Source: CAYLZW01 sp964388085
GTDB taxonomy: Bacteria > Myxococcota > UBA727 > CAYLZW01
NCBI GenBank assembly: GCA_964388085.1
Contig: CAYLZW010000037.1
Location: 1-31,282 of the forward strand
Reading direction: 5' to 3'
DNA: 31,282 nt
In this document: one piece after another, positions 8,384-16,523 of the stretch
Layout of the letters: every line of letters starts with the position of its first letter
Numbering within the stretch: the stretch's first letter is position 1
Notes under the pieces: model-generated
Databases searched by the model: none
What the model saw: the letters and a program-made list of their open reading frames with translations, nothing else
What the model was told of the DNA's origin: nothing
Translations under genes and position numbers: made by a program

Positions 8384-8438
8384 GCGGCGCTCGGATCAGG
8401 GGCTTCGCGCCGCGCGGCGAGCGAGGCAGCGTTTGTTG

Positions 8439-9893
8439 CTAGCGCCGCCCGGGTCCGAACGAGCGACCCGCCGAGCGGGACGATCCCGGCGCGCGCGGGG
8501 TCGAGCTGCCGCCCGCGGGCGCCGGGGATGGCCCCGACGACGACGACGGCCGGCCGCGCGACGGCGCGCCCTTTCCGGGACTCTCGGAGCGAGGCCGCCC
8601 GCCGCCTCCGCCCGCGCCGGTTCTGCGCGCGCGGCCGCCGCCGCCACCCGCGCCATTGCCGGCGCTGCGTTGGCCGCCGCCGCGTGGGCCGCCGCCGCGT
8701 TGACCGCCCCGCTGTCCGCTTCGCTGCGCCGGCTTTCCGCTGGCGGCGCTGTCGGGGAGCGTGGACTCGTGCGGATGGCCGCGCACGACGTCGATCTTCA
8801 TGCGAATGGTCTTCTCGATGTCACGCAGGAGCTTGCGCTCGTCGACGTCACAGAAGGCCCAGGCCGCGCCGCTCGCCTCGGCGCGCGCGGTGCGGCCGAT
8901 GCGGTGGACGTACTGCTCGGGCACCTCGGGCAGGTCGAATTGAATGACGTGCGTGATGTCCTCGACGTCGATGCCGCGGGCGGCGATGTCGGTGGCGACG
9001 AGCACACGCGTCTGGTGGCTCTTGAAGCCGAGCAGCGCGCGCTCACGCTGCCCTTGCGTCTTGCGACCGTGGATGGCGGCCACGCCGATGCCCGCGCGCG
9101 TGAGCGTCTTCGCCACGCGATCGGCGCCGTGCTTGGTGCGCGTGAACACGAGCACGTGACGCACGGCGGGGTCGTCGAGCAGGTGCAGCAGGAGCGCTTG
9201 CTTGTTCGCCTTCTCGACGAAGTAGATCGACTGCGCGATGCGCTCCACCGTCGTTGACGCGGGCGTGACGGCGACCTCGACCGGGTCCTTCAGGATCTGG
9301 CGCGCGAGCTCCTCGATGTCGCTCGGCATCGTGGCCGAGAACAGCAGCGTCTGACGTTGGCTCGGCAGCGCGGCGATGATCTTGCGCACGTCGCGAATGA
9401 AGCCCATGTCCAGCATGCGGTCGGCCTCGTCGAGGACGAGCACCTCGAGCTGCCGAAAGTCCACCAGCTTCTGCGACATCAGATCGAGCAAGCGCCCGGG
9501 CGTCGCCACCAGGATGTCCATGCCGCGCCGGAGCGCGCGCTCCTGCGCCGCCTGGCCGACGCCGCCGAAGATGACCGACGACGTAAGGCCGCTGCCCTTG
9601 CCATAGGCGGCGAAGCCCTCGTCGATCTGCGTGGCCAGCTCGCGCGTCGGGGAGAGCACCAGCGCGCGGATGCCGCGGCGGCCGGTCCCGCTCGCGCTCC
9701 GCTTCAGACGGTGCAGCACCGGCAGCGCGAAGGCGGCGGTCTTGCCGGTGCCGGTCTGCGCGATGCCGACGAGGTCCCTGCCCTCGAGGAGATGAGGGAT
9801 GGCCTCGCGCTGGATGGGGGTGGGTGACTCGTACCCCTCGGCTTTCACGGCGGCGAGCAGGACGGGGTCGAGCATCAGGTCGGCGAATTGCAT
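8439..9893 (-). CDS. rhlE: DEAD-box ATP-dependent RNA helicase with RGG-rich tail
   Basis: This 484-residue protein unwinds RNA using ATP; RhlE-type helicases act in ribosome assembly and RNA decay. Motifs in order: Q motif GYESPTPIQ (20-28), Walker A AQTGTGKT (45-52), PTRELA (82-87), TPGR (131-134), DEAD (155-158), SAT (186-188), ATDIAARGID (300-309) and HRIGRTAR (330-337). The two RecA domains end near residue 370. The last 100 residues are a low-complexity Arg/Gly/Ser tail (repeated QRGG, GGG), a typical nonspecific RNA-binding tail. The start chosen is ATG 9891-9893, where family homology begins (MQFADL). An in-frame ATG at 9936-9938, adding 15 residues, has GGGAGG twelve bases upstream and is a real alternative. 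The symbol is by resemblance. Confidence 0.93.
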   Translation of the reverse strand: MQFADLMLDPVLLAAVKAEGYESPTPIQREAIPHLLEGRDLVGIAQTGTGKTAAFALPVLHRLKRSASGTGRRGIRALVLSPTRELATQIDEGFAAYGKGSGLTSSVIFGGVGQAAQERALRRGMDILVATPGRLLDLMSQKLVDFRQLEVLVLDEADRMLDMGFIRDVRKIIAALPSQRQTLLFSATMPSDIEELARQILKDPVEVAVTPASTTVERIAQSIYFVEKANKQALLLHLLDDPAVRHVLVFTRTKHGADRVAKTLTRAGIGVAAIHGRKTQGQRERALLGFKSHQTRVLVATDIAARGIDVEDITHVIQFDLPEVPEQYVHRIGRTARAEASGAAWAFCDVDERKLLRDIEKTIRMKIDVVRGHPHESTLPDSAASGKPAQRSGQRGGQRGGGPRGGGQRSAGNGAGGGGGRARRTGAGGGGGRPRSESPGKGAPSRGRPSSSSGPSPAPAGGSSTPRAPGSSRSAGRSFGPGRR

Positions 9894-9970
9894 GCGCCGG
9901 TGTACCGACTCCGCGCCCTTTCGTCGACGAGCATTCATGGGCCGGCGGCGCCTCCCCGTCGAAGGGAGCG

Positions 9971-10144
9971 TCAGCGGCGGCCCTTGTACTCCATCATCGT
10001 CTGCATGGCGCCCTCGGCCGCCTCGGCGATCTCGCCCTCCTCCTCGAAGCGCTCCGCACACTCCTCGCAGACCTTCTTCGTTCTGCCGTGCACCTTGACG
10101 CTCTTGAGCTCGTCGGCGGCCTCGCCACATGCCTTGCACTTCAT
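9971..10144 (-). CDS. Small zinc-ribbon protein
   Basis: This 57-residue protein has two CxxC knuckles, CKAC (3-6) and CEEC (26-29), separated by a short basic hairpin (SVKVHGRTKKV), which should bind one zinc. The C-terminal half is acidic and helical (ERFEEEGEIAEAAEGA) and ends in KGRR. It starts at ATG 10142-10144 with a purine-rich GAGGGA upstream. It lies 77 nt ahead of the helicase gene on the same strand and could be co-transcribed with it. Small zinc ribbons of this kind often bind nucleic acid or protein; the specific role is unknown. Confidence 0.7.
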   Translation of the reverse strand: MKCKACGEAADELKSVKVHGRTKKVCEECAERFEEEGEIAEAAEGAMQTMMEYKGRR

Positions 10145-10170
10145 CGTCGCACCGTCCCTCGCAGACTCCC

Positions 10171-10217
10171 TAGCGCACCAAACAGCTCGCCCTTCGCGCG
10201 AGCTGTTCGGTGCTCTA
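10171..10217. promoter_or_regulatory. 20-bp-arm inverted repeat in a divergent promoter region
   Basis: The left arm 10171-10190 pairs with the right arm 10198-10217 at 18 of 20 positions, with a 7-nt loop. The arms share an ACAGCTCGC core. It sits in the 141-nt gap between the zinc-ribbon gene (leftward) and the DODA-type gene (rightward). A long near-perfect dyad there could be an operator for either gene, or a transcribed hairpin; the choice is inference. Confidence 0.55.
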
Positions 10218-10285
10218 GCTTTAGCAGGCCAGCGCGCGGCGCGCCGCCGCTTGCGTCCTCGCCCGGCCGACGGGAGAGTGATGCG

Positions 10286-11173
10286 ATGGCACCCTCCCCC
10301 GTCGCGCCCCCGCGTTCCCGGATGCCCGCCGCCTTCCTCGGCCACGGCAGCCCGATGAACACCCTCGAGAACAACCGCTACACCGAGGCGTGGAAGACGC
10401 TCGGCGCCTGTGTGCCGAAGCCGCGCGCCATCCTCGTCGTCTCGGCCCACTGGTACGTGCCGTTCACGGCCGTCACCGCCATGGCCCGCCCGCGCACGAT
10501 CCATGACTTCTTCGGCTTCCCGGAAGAGCTGTTCGCCGTGGAGTACCCGGCGCCCGGCGACGCCGACGTCGCCGGCGAGATCGTCGAGGTGTGCAAGCCG
10601 ACGCGCGTGGGCCTCGATCGCGACACCTGGGGCCTCGACCACGGCACCTGGTCGGTGTTGGTGCACGCCTTCCCCGCGGCGGACATCCCCGTTCTGCAGC
10701 TCGCGCTCGATGCGCGTCGCGACCTCGAGCACCACTTCGAGGTAGGCGTGAAGCTCGCCGCCTTGCGCGACAAGGGTGTGCTCGTGATCGGCAGCGGAAA
10801 CGTCGTCCACAACCTGCGCGCCCTCCGCTGGTCCGAGCCCGACGGCGGCGCGGACTGGGCGCGTCGCTTCGACGAGAGCGCCCGCGCGGCGATGACGGGC
10901 ACCCCCGACGATGTGCTCGAGCTGGCGAGTCACCCGGACTTCGAGCGCGCGGTGCCGACGCTCGAACACTTCCTGCCGCTGCTGTATCTGGCGGGCCTCG
11001 CCTCGGCGCAGGGCACGGCCGCGAAGGTCCTCATCGACGGCTACGCGTACTCGTCCCTGTCGATGACGGCCTACACGCTCGACGCCTCCTGTCCGGCCGA
11101 CACGGCGGACGAGCGCCCAGCGGCCGGGCTGCCCGATCCCGCGCGGGTCCCCGCCGAGGAGACGAACCTGTAG
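10286..11173 (+). CDS. LigB-family extradiol dioxygenase, DODA type (4,5-DOPA dioxygenase-like)
   Basis: This 295-residue cytoplasmic protein fits the class III extradiol/DODA family, whose bacterial members (YgiD in E. coli) cleave the catechol ring of DOPA-like substrates using a bound divalent metal. Visible ligands are His20 in GHGSPM, His55 in SAHWY and His175 in HNLR, spaced as in YgiD (22, 57, 177), with His228 in EHFLPLL as the conserved catalytic-site histidine. The DHGTW motif (119-122) is also family-typical. The length is slightly above the usual 260-270 because of a C-terminal Ala/Pro tail. The ATG has GGGAGAG nine bases upstream. A second member lies at 17325-18284. The substrate in this organism is unknown. 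Confidence 0.88.
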   Translation: MAPSPVAPPRSRMPAAFLGHGSPMNTLENNRYTEAWKTLGACVPKPRAILVVSAHWYVPFTAVTAMARPRTIHDFFGFPEELFAVEYPAPGDADVAGEIVEVCKPTRVGLDRDTWGLDHGTWSVLVHAFPAADIPVLQLALDARRDLEHHFEVGVKLAALRDKGVLVIGSGNVVHNLRALRWSEPDGGADWARRFDESARAAMTGTPDDVLELASHPDFERAVPTLEHFLPLLYLAGLASAQGTAAKVLIDGYAYSSLSMTAYTLDASCPADTADERPAAGLPDPARVPAEETNL

Positions 11174-11174
11174 C

Positions 11175-12212
11175 TCAGCCCGTGAGCTGCTGCCAGCGAC
11201 GGCGGGTGTCGGCGGCGAGGCGCTCCATGTCGGCGCCGAGCTGCTCCGCGAGACGCCACTCCTCGTCGAAGGCGCTGCCGAGTGGCGTCGGATCGTCGCT
11301 GCCGAGCACGCAATGAACGTGCGCCTTCTGCAGCGCGCACAGCGGCGTCGCGCCGTGCTCCTCCTCGAGGCGCGCCAGGGCCGTCGGGATGAGCAGCCGG
11401 TTGCTGGTGGTGCAGACCTCGAGCGTGACGCCTTCGCGCGCGAGCCGCGCGAGCACGTCGGCGCTGCCGAGGGAGTGGACGCCGTGACCGATGCCCTGCG
11501 GCGCGAGCTCGAGCGTGCGCTCGACGGAGCGGTGGTCGTCGAACTCGCCCGCGTGCACCGTCAGGTCGGGGAAGTCCGCGCGCAGGTCCTCGAGGATCTC
11601 CCGCAGCGCCCTCGGCATGGGCTCTTTGTCCGGGCCGCCGACGATGCCGAGCACGTCGAGCCCGCACAGCGACGTGCGGTGCTCTCGCAGCATGGACGCC
11701 ATCGCCCGATAGTGCGGCTCGCTCTCGAACGTGCGCGAGAAGCCGACGCGCAGGAGCATCGGCTTGTGTGCGCTCGCCATGGCCGCGTCCCGCGCCGCGA
11801 GCACCGCGACGAGAATCCTCGCGGCGCGCTCGGCGAAGCGTGCGGGCGGAACGTCACGCCAGACAGCGCCCTCGTGCGAGAGGAGCGTGCGCGTCATCGA
11901 GAAGAGGCTCGCGCGCATCTCGAAGCCGTCGGTCTCTTCGGCCGCCTCGAGGAACGCGAGCCGCGCGAGCTCCGCGATGGCGGCCTCGCTCACGTAGGCC
12001 CGCCGCGCGCGCTCGATGCAGGCATAGAAGCCGCCCGCGTCGTCGGAGGGGCCGCGAACGCGCAGCTCCGGCGCGAGCGCGGCTTCGCTCCTGTGGCGGC
12101 CGCTAGCGGCGTCGAAGAAGAGCGGGTCTCGGAGGTCGAAGCGGGCGGCCACCGCGGCGAGCGCTGCCGCGGAGTGCGAGCCCTCGAGGTGGCGATGGAG
12201 GTCGAGGCGCAT
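11175..12212 (-). CDS. Adenosine deaminase-family metal-dependent hydrolase
   Basis: This 345-residue protein has the ADA/AMP-deaminase TIM-barrel signature. Metal ligands are His6 and His8 in DLHRHLEGS, His220 in HAGEFDD (with catalytic Glu223), the GHGVHS segment (243-248) and Asp306 in GSDDP. The CTTSNRLL block (268-275) is also typical. Family members hydrolytically deaminate adenosine or related purines; here residues 30-55 are an insertion with polar sequence, so the exact substrate is uncertain. The gene is convergent with the DODA gene, with one base between the two stops. The ATG at 12210-12212 has only a weak ribosome site. Confidence 0.85.
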   Translation of the reverse strand: MRLDLHRHLEGSHSAAALAAVAARFDLRDPLFFDAASGRHRSEAALAPELRVRGPSDDAGGFYACIERARRAYVSEAAIAELARLAFLEAAEETDGFEMRASLFSMTRTLLSHEGAVWRDVPPARFAERAARILVAVLAARDAAMASAHKPMLLRVGFSRTFESEPHYRAMASMLREHRTSLCGLDVLGIVGGPDKEPMPRALREILEDLRADFPDLTVHAGEFDDHRSVERTLELAPQGIGHGVHSLGSADVLARLAREGVTLEVCTTSNRLLIPTALARLEEEHGATPLCALQKAHVHCVLGSDDPTPLGSAFDEEWRLAEQLGADMERLAADTRRRWQQLTG

Positions 12213-12374
12213 GCGGGCGCCTATCAGCTCCGACGCTCACGCCCAAGCACGCTCGGCGAAGAACACGCAATGCTTGCGTGTATCGACGGCACACAAAACC
12301 ATGCGCGCTGGGCACCCGGACCGTAAGGTAGGTGTGCGCTGACGTCGCGCGCGCACCCAACCCCTGAGGTCCGC

Positions 12375-14093
12375 ATGGGAACCGCCGAGCACAGGCACGA
12401 GACGCAGCCGGACGCTCCTGAGCGACCGAGCGAATTCCGCGTCGTCGTCGACAGCATCAAAGACTACGCGATCTTCCTGCTCGATGTCGACGGCGTCGTG
12501 GTGACGTGGAACGCGGGCGCCGAGGCGCTCAAGGGCTACGCGGCCCACGAGGTCATCGGGACGAGCTTCATGCGCTTTTACAGGGCCGAAGACATCCGCG
12601 CCGGCAAGCCACAGCGCATGCTGCGGGAGGCCGTGCGCGCCGGCCGCGTCGAGGACGAAGGCTGGCGGCTGCGGCGTGATGGCTCGCGCTTTTGGGCTGA
12701 CGTCGTCATCAGCCCGGTGCGCGACGGGAACGGCGCGCTGACCGGCTTCGTCAAGGTCACGCGCGACCTCAGCGAGCGGCGGGCGGCCGAGGAGGCGAGC
12801 GCAAAGCGTGAGCGCTACAACGCCGGCATCGCCGACATCGGCCTGCGCGCGCTGCACGCGGGAGGGATTCGCCAGCTCTTGCGGCACGCCGCCGCGATGC
12901 TGTCGTCGCTGCTCGACATCGAGCTGGTGGGTGTGTTCGAGCTGGTACGGCCCGAGCGTACGCTCCTCTTGCGCACCGGCGTGGGGTGGAGCGACGGGCT
13001 CGAGTCGGTGGCCGCCTTGCCGGCGAGCGCGTTGCCGCTCGGGGAGCAAGCAGCGGACGGCGCCTCCTTCATCGAGCTGAGCGACGACGAGCGCCTGTCG
13101 GATAGCGCCATTCTGAAGGCAGCGGGTGTAAAGAGCGGCGTCCTCGTCCCGATCCTGACCGCACGCGGAGACGACGGCGTGTTCGGCGCGCTGGGCGTGT
13201 TCTCGACCGAGCAGCGGACGCTCGACGACGACGATCGACACTTCCTCGCCGCCGCGGCCAACCTGCTGGCCGCCGCCATCAGCCGCGCGCAGCTCACGCG
13301 CCAGCTGCGCCTCGCGGAGCACGAGACCGACGAGGAGCGAGAGCGCAGCGGGCGGGCGGAGCAGGCGCTCCGGGAGCGCGACGAGTTCATCTCGGTGGCG
13401 GCACACGAGCTGCGCACGCCGCTGACGCCGCTGCAGCTCAAGCTCGAGGGCATCGAGCGGGCGCTGCGCGAGCCCGCGAAGCTCGCGGCGGCCGCCTCGT
13501 TCGCGCCGAGGATCCAGAGCGCGCTGCGGCAGGTGGGTCGCCTGGCCGAGCTCGTCGAGCGGCTGCTCGACGTCAACAAGGTCTCTCAAGCGCGGCTCGA
13601 GGTAGGCCTCAGCGAGGTCGATGTCGCCCTTCTGCTCGAGGAGACGGTGGAGGAGTTCCGCGAGCAGGCGCGCGCCTCGGGCTCCACGTTGAACGTCGAC
13701 GTGCAGAGCAACGCGCACGCCACGTGGGATCGCCACCGCGTGGCGCAGGCCATCGCGAACGTGCTCTCGAACGCGCTGAAGTACGGCGGCGGCGAGCCCA
13801 TCGACGTGCGTGTGCGGGTCCGCGAGGGCAACGCGTATATCGACGTGGAGGACGGCGGCATCGGCGTGCGCGAGGAGGACGCGGAGCGCATCTTCCAGCG
13901 CTTCGAGCGGGCGGCCTCGACGCGTCACTACGGCGGCCTCGGGCTTGGCCTCTACATCAGCCACGGAATCATCAGCGCGCATGACGGCCGGATCGATGTC
14001 CGCCGCGGCGAGCGAGGCGGGGCGGTGTTCACCCTGGTGCTGCCCGTCAAGCCGGCGCTGCCCGCCGCCGAGGCGGAAGGGCGGGCGTCGTGA
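12375..14093 (+). CDS. PAS-GAF sensor histidine kinase
   Basis: This 572-residue cytoplasmic kinase has no transmembrane segment. Domains in order: PAS (about 20-135, with VTWNAGAEALKGY and the closing GFVKVTRDLSERR); GAF (about 150-305, with ERTLLLRTGVGW and VLVPILT...GALGVFS); a short coiled coil; HisKA with phospho-acceptor His344 in VAAHELRTPLTP; and a HATPase with N box Asn466 (NVLSNALKYG), G1 DGGIGV (493-498), F box (RIFQRFERA) and G2 GLGLGLY (521-527). It autophosphorylates in response to a soluble signal, perhaps redox, gas or a small ligand bound by PAS or GAF, and passes phosphate to a partner. The stop overlaps the GTG start of the next gene. GAGG lies five bases before the ATG. 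Confidence 0.93.
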   Translation: MGTAEHRHETQPDAPERPSEFRVVVDSIKDYAIFLLDVDGVVVTWNAGAEALKGYAAHEVIGTSFMRFYRAEDIRAGKPQRMLREAVRAGRVEDEGWRLRRDGSRFWADVVISPVRDGNGALTGFVKVTRDLSERRAAEEASAKRERYNAGIADIGLRALHAGGIRQLLRHAAAMLSSLLDIELVGVFELVRPERTLLLRTGVGWSDGLESVAALPASALPLGEQAADGASFIELSDDERLSDSAILKAAGVKSGVLVPILTARGDDGVFGALGVFSTEQRTLDDDDRHFLAAAANLLAAAISRAQLTRQLRLAEHETDEERERSGRAEQALRERDEFISVAAHELRTPLTPLQLKLEGIERALREPAKLAAAASFAPRIQSALRQVGRLAELVERLLDVNKVSQARLEVGLSEVDVALLLEETVEEFREQARASGSTLNVDVQSNAHATWDRHRVAQAIANVLSNALKYGGGEPIDVRVRVREGNAYIDVEDGGIGVREEDAERIFQRFERAASTRHYGGLGLGLYISHGIISAHDGRIDVRRGERGGAVFTLVLPVKPALPAAEAEGRAS

Positions 14094-14479
14094 CGAGCGC
14101 CGCCGCGGCCAAGCCGATCCTGATCGTAGAGGACGACATCGACGTCAGGGAGTCGCTCACAGAGGCGCTCAACGACTTCGGCTACGCGACGCGCGCGGTG
14201 CACAATGGCGCCGAGGCGCTGGCCGAATTGCGCGCGGGCGCGAAGCCGGTCGTGATCCTCCTCGACCTGATGATGCCGATCATGGACGGACGCGAGTTTC
14301 GCGATCGCCAGCGCGAGGACCCCGAGCTGAGCGGCATCCCCGTCATCGTGCTCTCGGCCAACGCCATCGCGCCGCCGCTCGCCGAAGAGATGCGCGCGCT
14401 GCGCTGCCTGCAAAAGCCCGTGAAGCTCGCCGATCTGCTGAGCGCCGTCGCCGACGCCTGCGAGGCGGAGCCCGGCTGA
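14090..14479 (+). CDS. Single-domain response regulator (CheY-like receiver)
   Basis: This 129-residue protein is a receiver domain only, with no output domain. Acidic pocket residues are visible in LIVEDD (Asp15, Asp16), the phospho-acceptor is Asp59 in LLDLMMP, Ser89 is in VLSAN, and Lys109 is in LQKPV. The GTG start overlaps the kinase stop codon (GTGA, 4 nt), so the two are translationally coupled and almost certainly form a cognate pair. With no DNA-binding domain, it must act through protein contacts or a phosphorelay. There is a purine-rich GGAAGGGCGGGCG upstream of the GTG. Confidence 0.92.
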   Translation: MTSAAAAKPILIVEDDIDVRESLTEALNDFGYATRAVHNGAEALAELRAGAKPVVILLDLMMPIMDGREFRDRQREDPELSGIPVIVLSANAIAPPLAEEMRALRCLQKPVKLADLLSAVADACEAEPG

Positions 14480-14518
14480 GTCGCTTCAGGGCCCGTTCTG
14501 CGATCGCTCGAAGCGGGC

Positions 14519-14536
14519 TCGGGAGCTTGCTCCCGA
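14519..14536. terminator. Hairpin after the kinase/receiver operon
   Basis: TCGGGAGC at 14519-14526 is followed by TT and its exact complement GCTCCCGA at 14529-14536. It lies 40 nt after the receiver stop codon. There is no T-run, so it is only a candidate transcription terminator. Confidence 0.35.
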
Positions 14537-14596
14537 ACCCCACGTTTCGATCTGGCATCCCGCCCGCTGGGCGAGGGGAGGAGCGCGCAGGCGGCA

Positions 14597-14615
14597 CGAG
14601 GGGGCGAGCCCCTCG
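14597..14615. terminator. Hairpin between convergent receiver and peroxiredoxin-like genes
   Basis: CGAGGGG (14597-14603), loop GCGAG, CCCCTCG (14609-14615): a perfect 7-bp stem. It lies 7 nt past the stop of the peroxiredoxin-like gene on the minus strand and could serve as its terminator, although there is no clear T-run. Confidence 0.35.
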
Positions 14616-14621
14616 CGAGAC

Positions 14622-15122
14622 TCAATCGAGCTGGCCGAGCAGGGTCTCCGCACCGCTGATGGTGAGCTGCCCGCCCTCCTCGACGTTGACCGCCTTCACG
14701 ACGCCGTCGTCGACGAACATGGAGAAGCGGCGCATGCGCACGCCGAGGCCGCCGGCGGTGAGATCGAGCTCGATGCCGAGCTTCTTGGTGAGCTCGGCGC
14801 TGCCGTCGCCGAAGAAGCGGATCTTGCCGAACGCCTTCTGATCGCGCCCCCAGGCCGCCATCACGAAGCCATCGTTCACGGCCACGCACCAGACCTCGTC
14901 GATCCCCTTCGCCTTGAACGCGTCCAGGTGCTCGAGGTAGCCGGGCACGTGCTGCGCCGAGTAGGTGGGCGTGTACGCGCCGGGCAGCCCGAAGATGACG
15001 ACGCGCTTGCCCTTGGCCTCGGCGGCGGCGGACAGCTTGGCGGGCGCGGCGGGGCAGTGCTCACCCATCTCGGTGGACTCTTGCAGGGTGGCGTCGGGGA
15101 GGCGGTCGCCGATCTTGATCAT
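14622..15122 (-). CDS. Peroxiredoxin-5-fold protein with Tyr in place of the peroxidatic Cys
   Basis: This 166-residue protein has the full Prx5/redoxin layout: N-terminal IKIGDRLPDATL, the active-site loop LPGAYTPTYS (46-55), VWCVAVNDGFVMAAWG (77-92), FFGDGSAELTKKLG, and GVRMRRFSMFVDDGVV with the catalytic-type Arg132. In working Prx5 enzymes the loop reads PGAFTPxCS. Here the Cys is TAC, Tyr54, while Thr51 is kept. The other Cys residues (23 and 79) are not at the peroxidatic site. The encoded protein therefore probably cannot reduce peroxide by the normal route; it may be a sensor, chaperone or decoy, or be non-functional. GGAG lies seven bases before the ATG. A sequencing error is unlikely but not excluded. 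Confidence 0.85.
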   Translation of the reverse strand: MIKIGDRLPDATLQESTEMGEHCPAAPAKLSAAAEAKGKRVVIFGLPGAYTPTYSAQHVPGYLEHLDAFKAKGIDEVWCVAVNDGFVMAAWGRDQKAFGKIRFFGDGSAELTKKLGIELDLTAGGLGVRMRRFSMFVDDGVVKAVNVEEGGQLTISGAETLLGQLD

Positions 15123-15408
15123 GAAGTCGCTCCGGTGTGCGTCGTCGTTGACGCTTTGGGCTAGAGACTCCGTCTAGAGGTTCAGCCTCGAGGGACGGAG
15201 CTCCGGTGTTCAACTTGGTGCAACGACCCATGCCACACGGCGACGCAGCAAGCCACCCGCAGGACGAGGTGCGCTACGCGCCGGGAGCGAGCGTCGCCTC
15301 CGGACCGAGCGCGGAAAGGCTCGCGTTCGCCGTCGCTACCGACATGTCCTACCTCCCGGCCACGCTCGAGCCGCCGCGCCCCAAGCCTGTCCGCCGACGC
15401 GGCCGCCG

Positions 15409-16245
15409 CTACAGGAACGGCACCCCCGGGCGCCGGCGCCCGCGCGGGAAGGCGCCCTCGATGCGCGCCACGTCGTCGTCGCTGAGCGTGAGCTGCGCGG
15501 CCGCGGCGTTCTCTCGCGCGCGCTCCTCGTGAGAGGTCTTCGGGATCGCGGCCAGCGAGGGCCGGCGGGTGAGGAACGCCAACGCGACCTGATGCGCGCT
15601 CACGCCGTGTCGCGCGGCGATGTCGCGCAGCACCTCGTCGTCGCGCGGGAAGTCACCGGAGCCGAATGGGCTGTAGGCGACGACGGTGATGTGGTGCTGC
15701 TCGCAATAGGGCAGCAGCGCGTGCTCGATGGCGCGCTCTTGCAAATGGTACAGCACCTGATTGCAGGCGATTCGGCCCTCGCCGACGACGGCGACCGCCT
15801 CTGCCAGCTCGTCCTCGTCGAAGTTCGAGACCCCGAAGGAGCGGATCTTGCCCTCCTCCTCGAGCTCGACGAACGAGGCGAGCGTGTCCTCGAGCGGATG
15901 GCTCCCGGGCCAGTGCAGGAGATATCCGTCCAGGTGATCGGTGCCGAGTCGGCGCAGGCTGTCCTCGAGCGCGCGCTTCGTCCCCGCGCGCGAGGCGTTC
16001 GCCGGCAGCACCTTCGAGACCAGAAACACCTCATGACGCCGCCCGCGAATGGCCTCCTTGACCACCCGCTCCTCGACGCGCCCGCTGCCGTACAGCTCGG
16101 CGGTGTCGATGTGCGTCATGCCGGCGTCGATGCCGGCGCGCAGCGCGGCGATGCATTTGCCCGCGTCCTCGAGCTCCATGTGCCAGGTGCCCTGTCCGAG
16201 GGCCGGGATCTCGCGGCCGCTTCGGCCCCACGCGCGCGTCTCCAT
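15409..16245 (-). CDS. Aldo/keto reductase
   Basis: This 278-residue NADPH-dependent oxidoreductase reduces aldehydes and ketones (bacterial AKR, YeaE/Gr-like groups). The catalytic tetrad is visible: Asp47 and Tyr52 in DTAELYG, Lys78 in VSKV and His111 in LLHWPG. GVSNFD (substrate-side loop), the NQVLYHL strand and the cofactor-binding IPKTS are present. It is a normal full-length TIM-barrel AKR. The start ATG 16243-16245 is preceded by GAGGAGG six bases upstream. The 286-nt gap between it and the peroxiredoxin-like gene holds a short CTAGA/TCTAG pair near 15163 and no convincing gene. Confidence 0.9.
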   Translation of the reverse strand: METRAWGRSGREIPALGQGTWHMELEDAGKCIAALRAGIDAGMTHIDTAELYGSGRVEERVVKEAIRGRRHEVFLVSKVLPANASRAGTKRALEDSLRRLGTDHLDGYLLHWPGSHPLEDTLASFVELEEEGKIRSFGVSNFDEDELAEAVAVVGEGRIACNQVLYHLQERAIEHALLPYCEQHHITVVAYSPFGSGDFPRDDEVLRDIAARHGVSAHQVALAFLTRRPSLAAIPKTSHEERARENAAAAQLTLSDDDVARIEGAFPRGRRRPGVPFL

Positions 16246-16523
16246 GGTCCCCTCCTCGCCCGTCACGCGGCATCGGCGCCCGAAGGCGCGCTGCCGTTTC
16301 GCTCGATGAACCCGAGCCGGAGAGGATAACGGGCCCCGGTTCTGAGCACGACGGCGCGGTGTCGGGACCCTCCCTCGCCGGCAAGACATGCACGTCGCGC
16401 GGCTGAGTGGCTACCGCTTACCGTAGGCGGTGTGCCCGGCGCTGCGCGAGGACGCCCCCTTCCGCCCCGGTCGTGCTAGCAGACGCTCGTCGCGGGAGGC
16501 CTCGAGGAGTATGTGTCGAGCCG

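Noticed and set aside
15206..15532. Plus-strand ORF of 108 residues upstream of and overlapping the aldo/keto reductase
   Set aside because: No ribosome site, overlaps a well-supported gene on the other strand, and has biased low-complexity Arg/Pro content.
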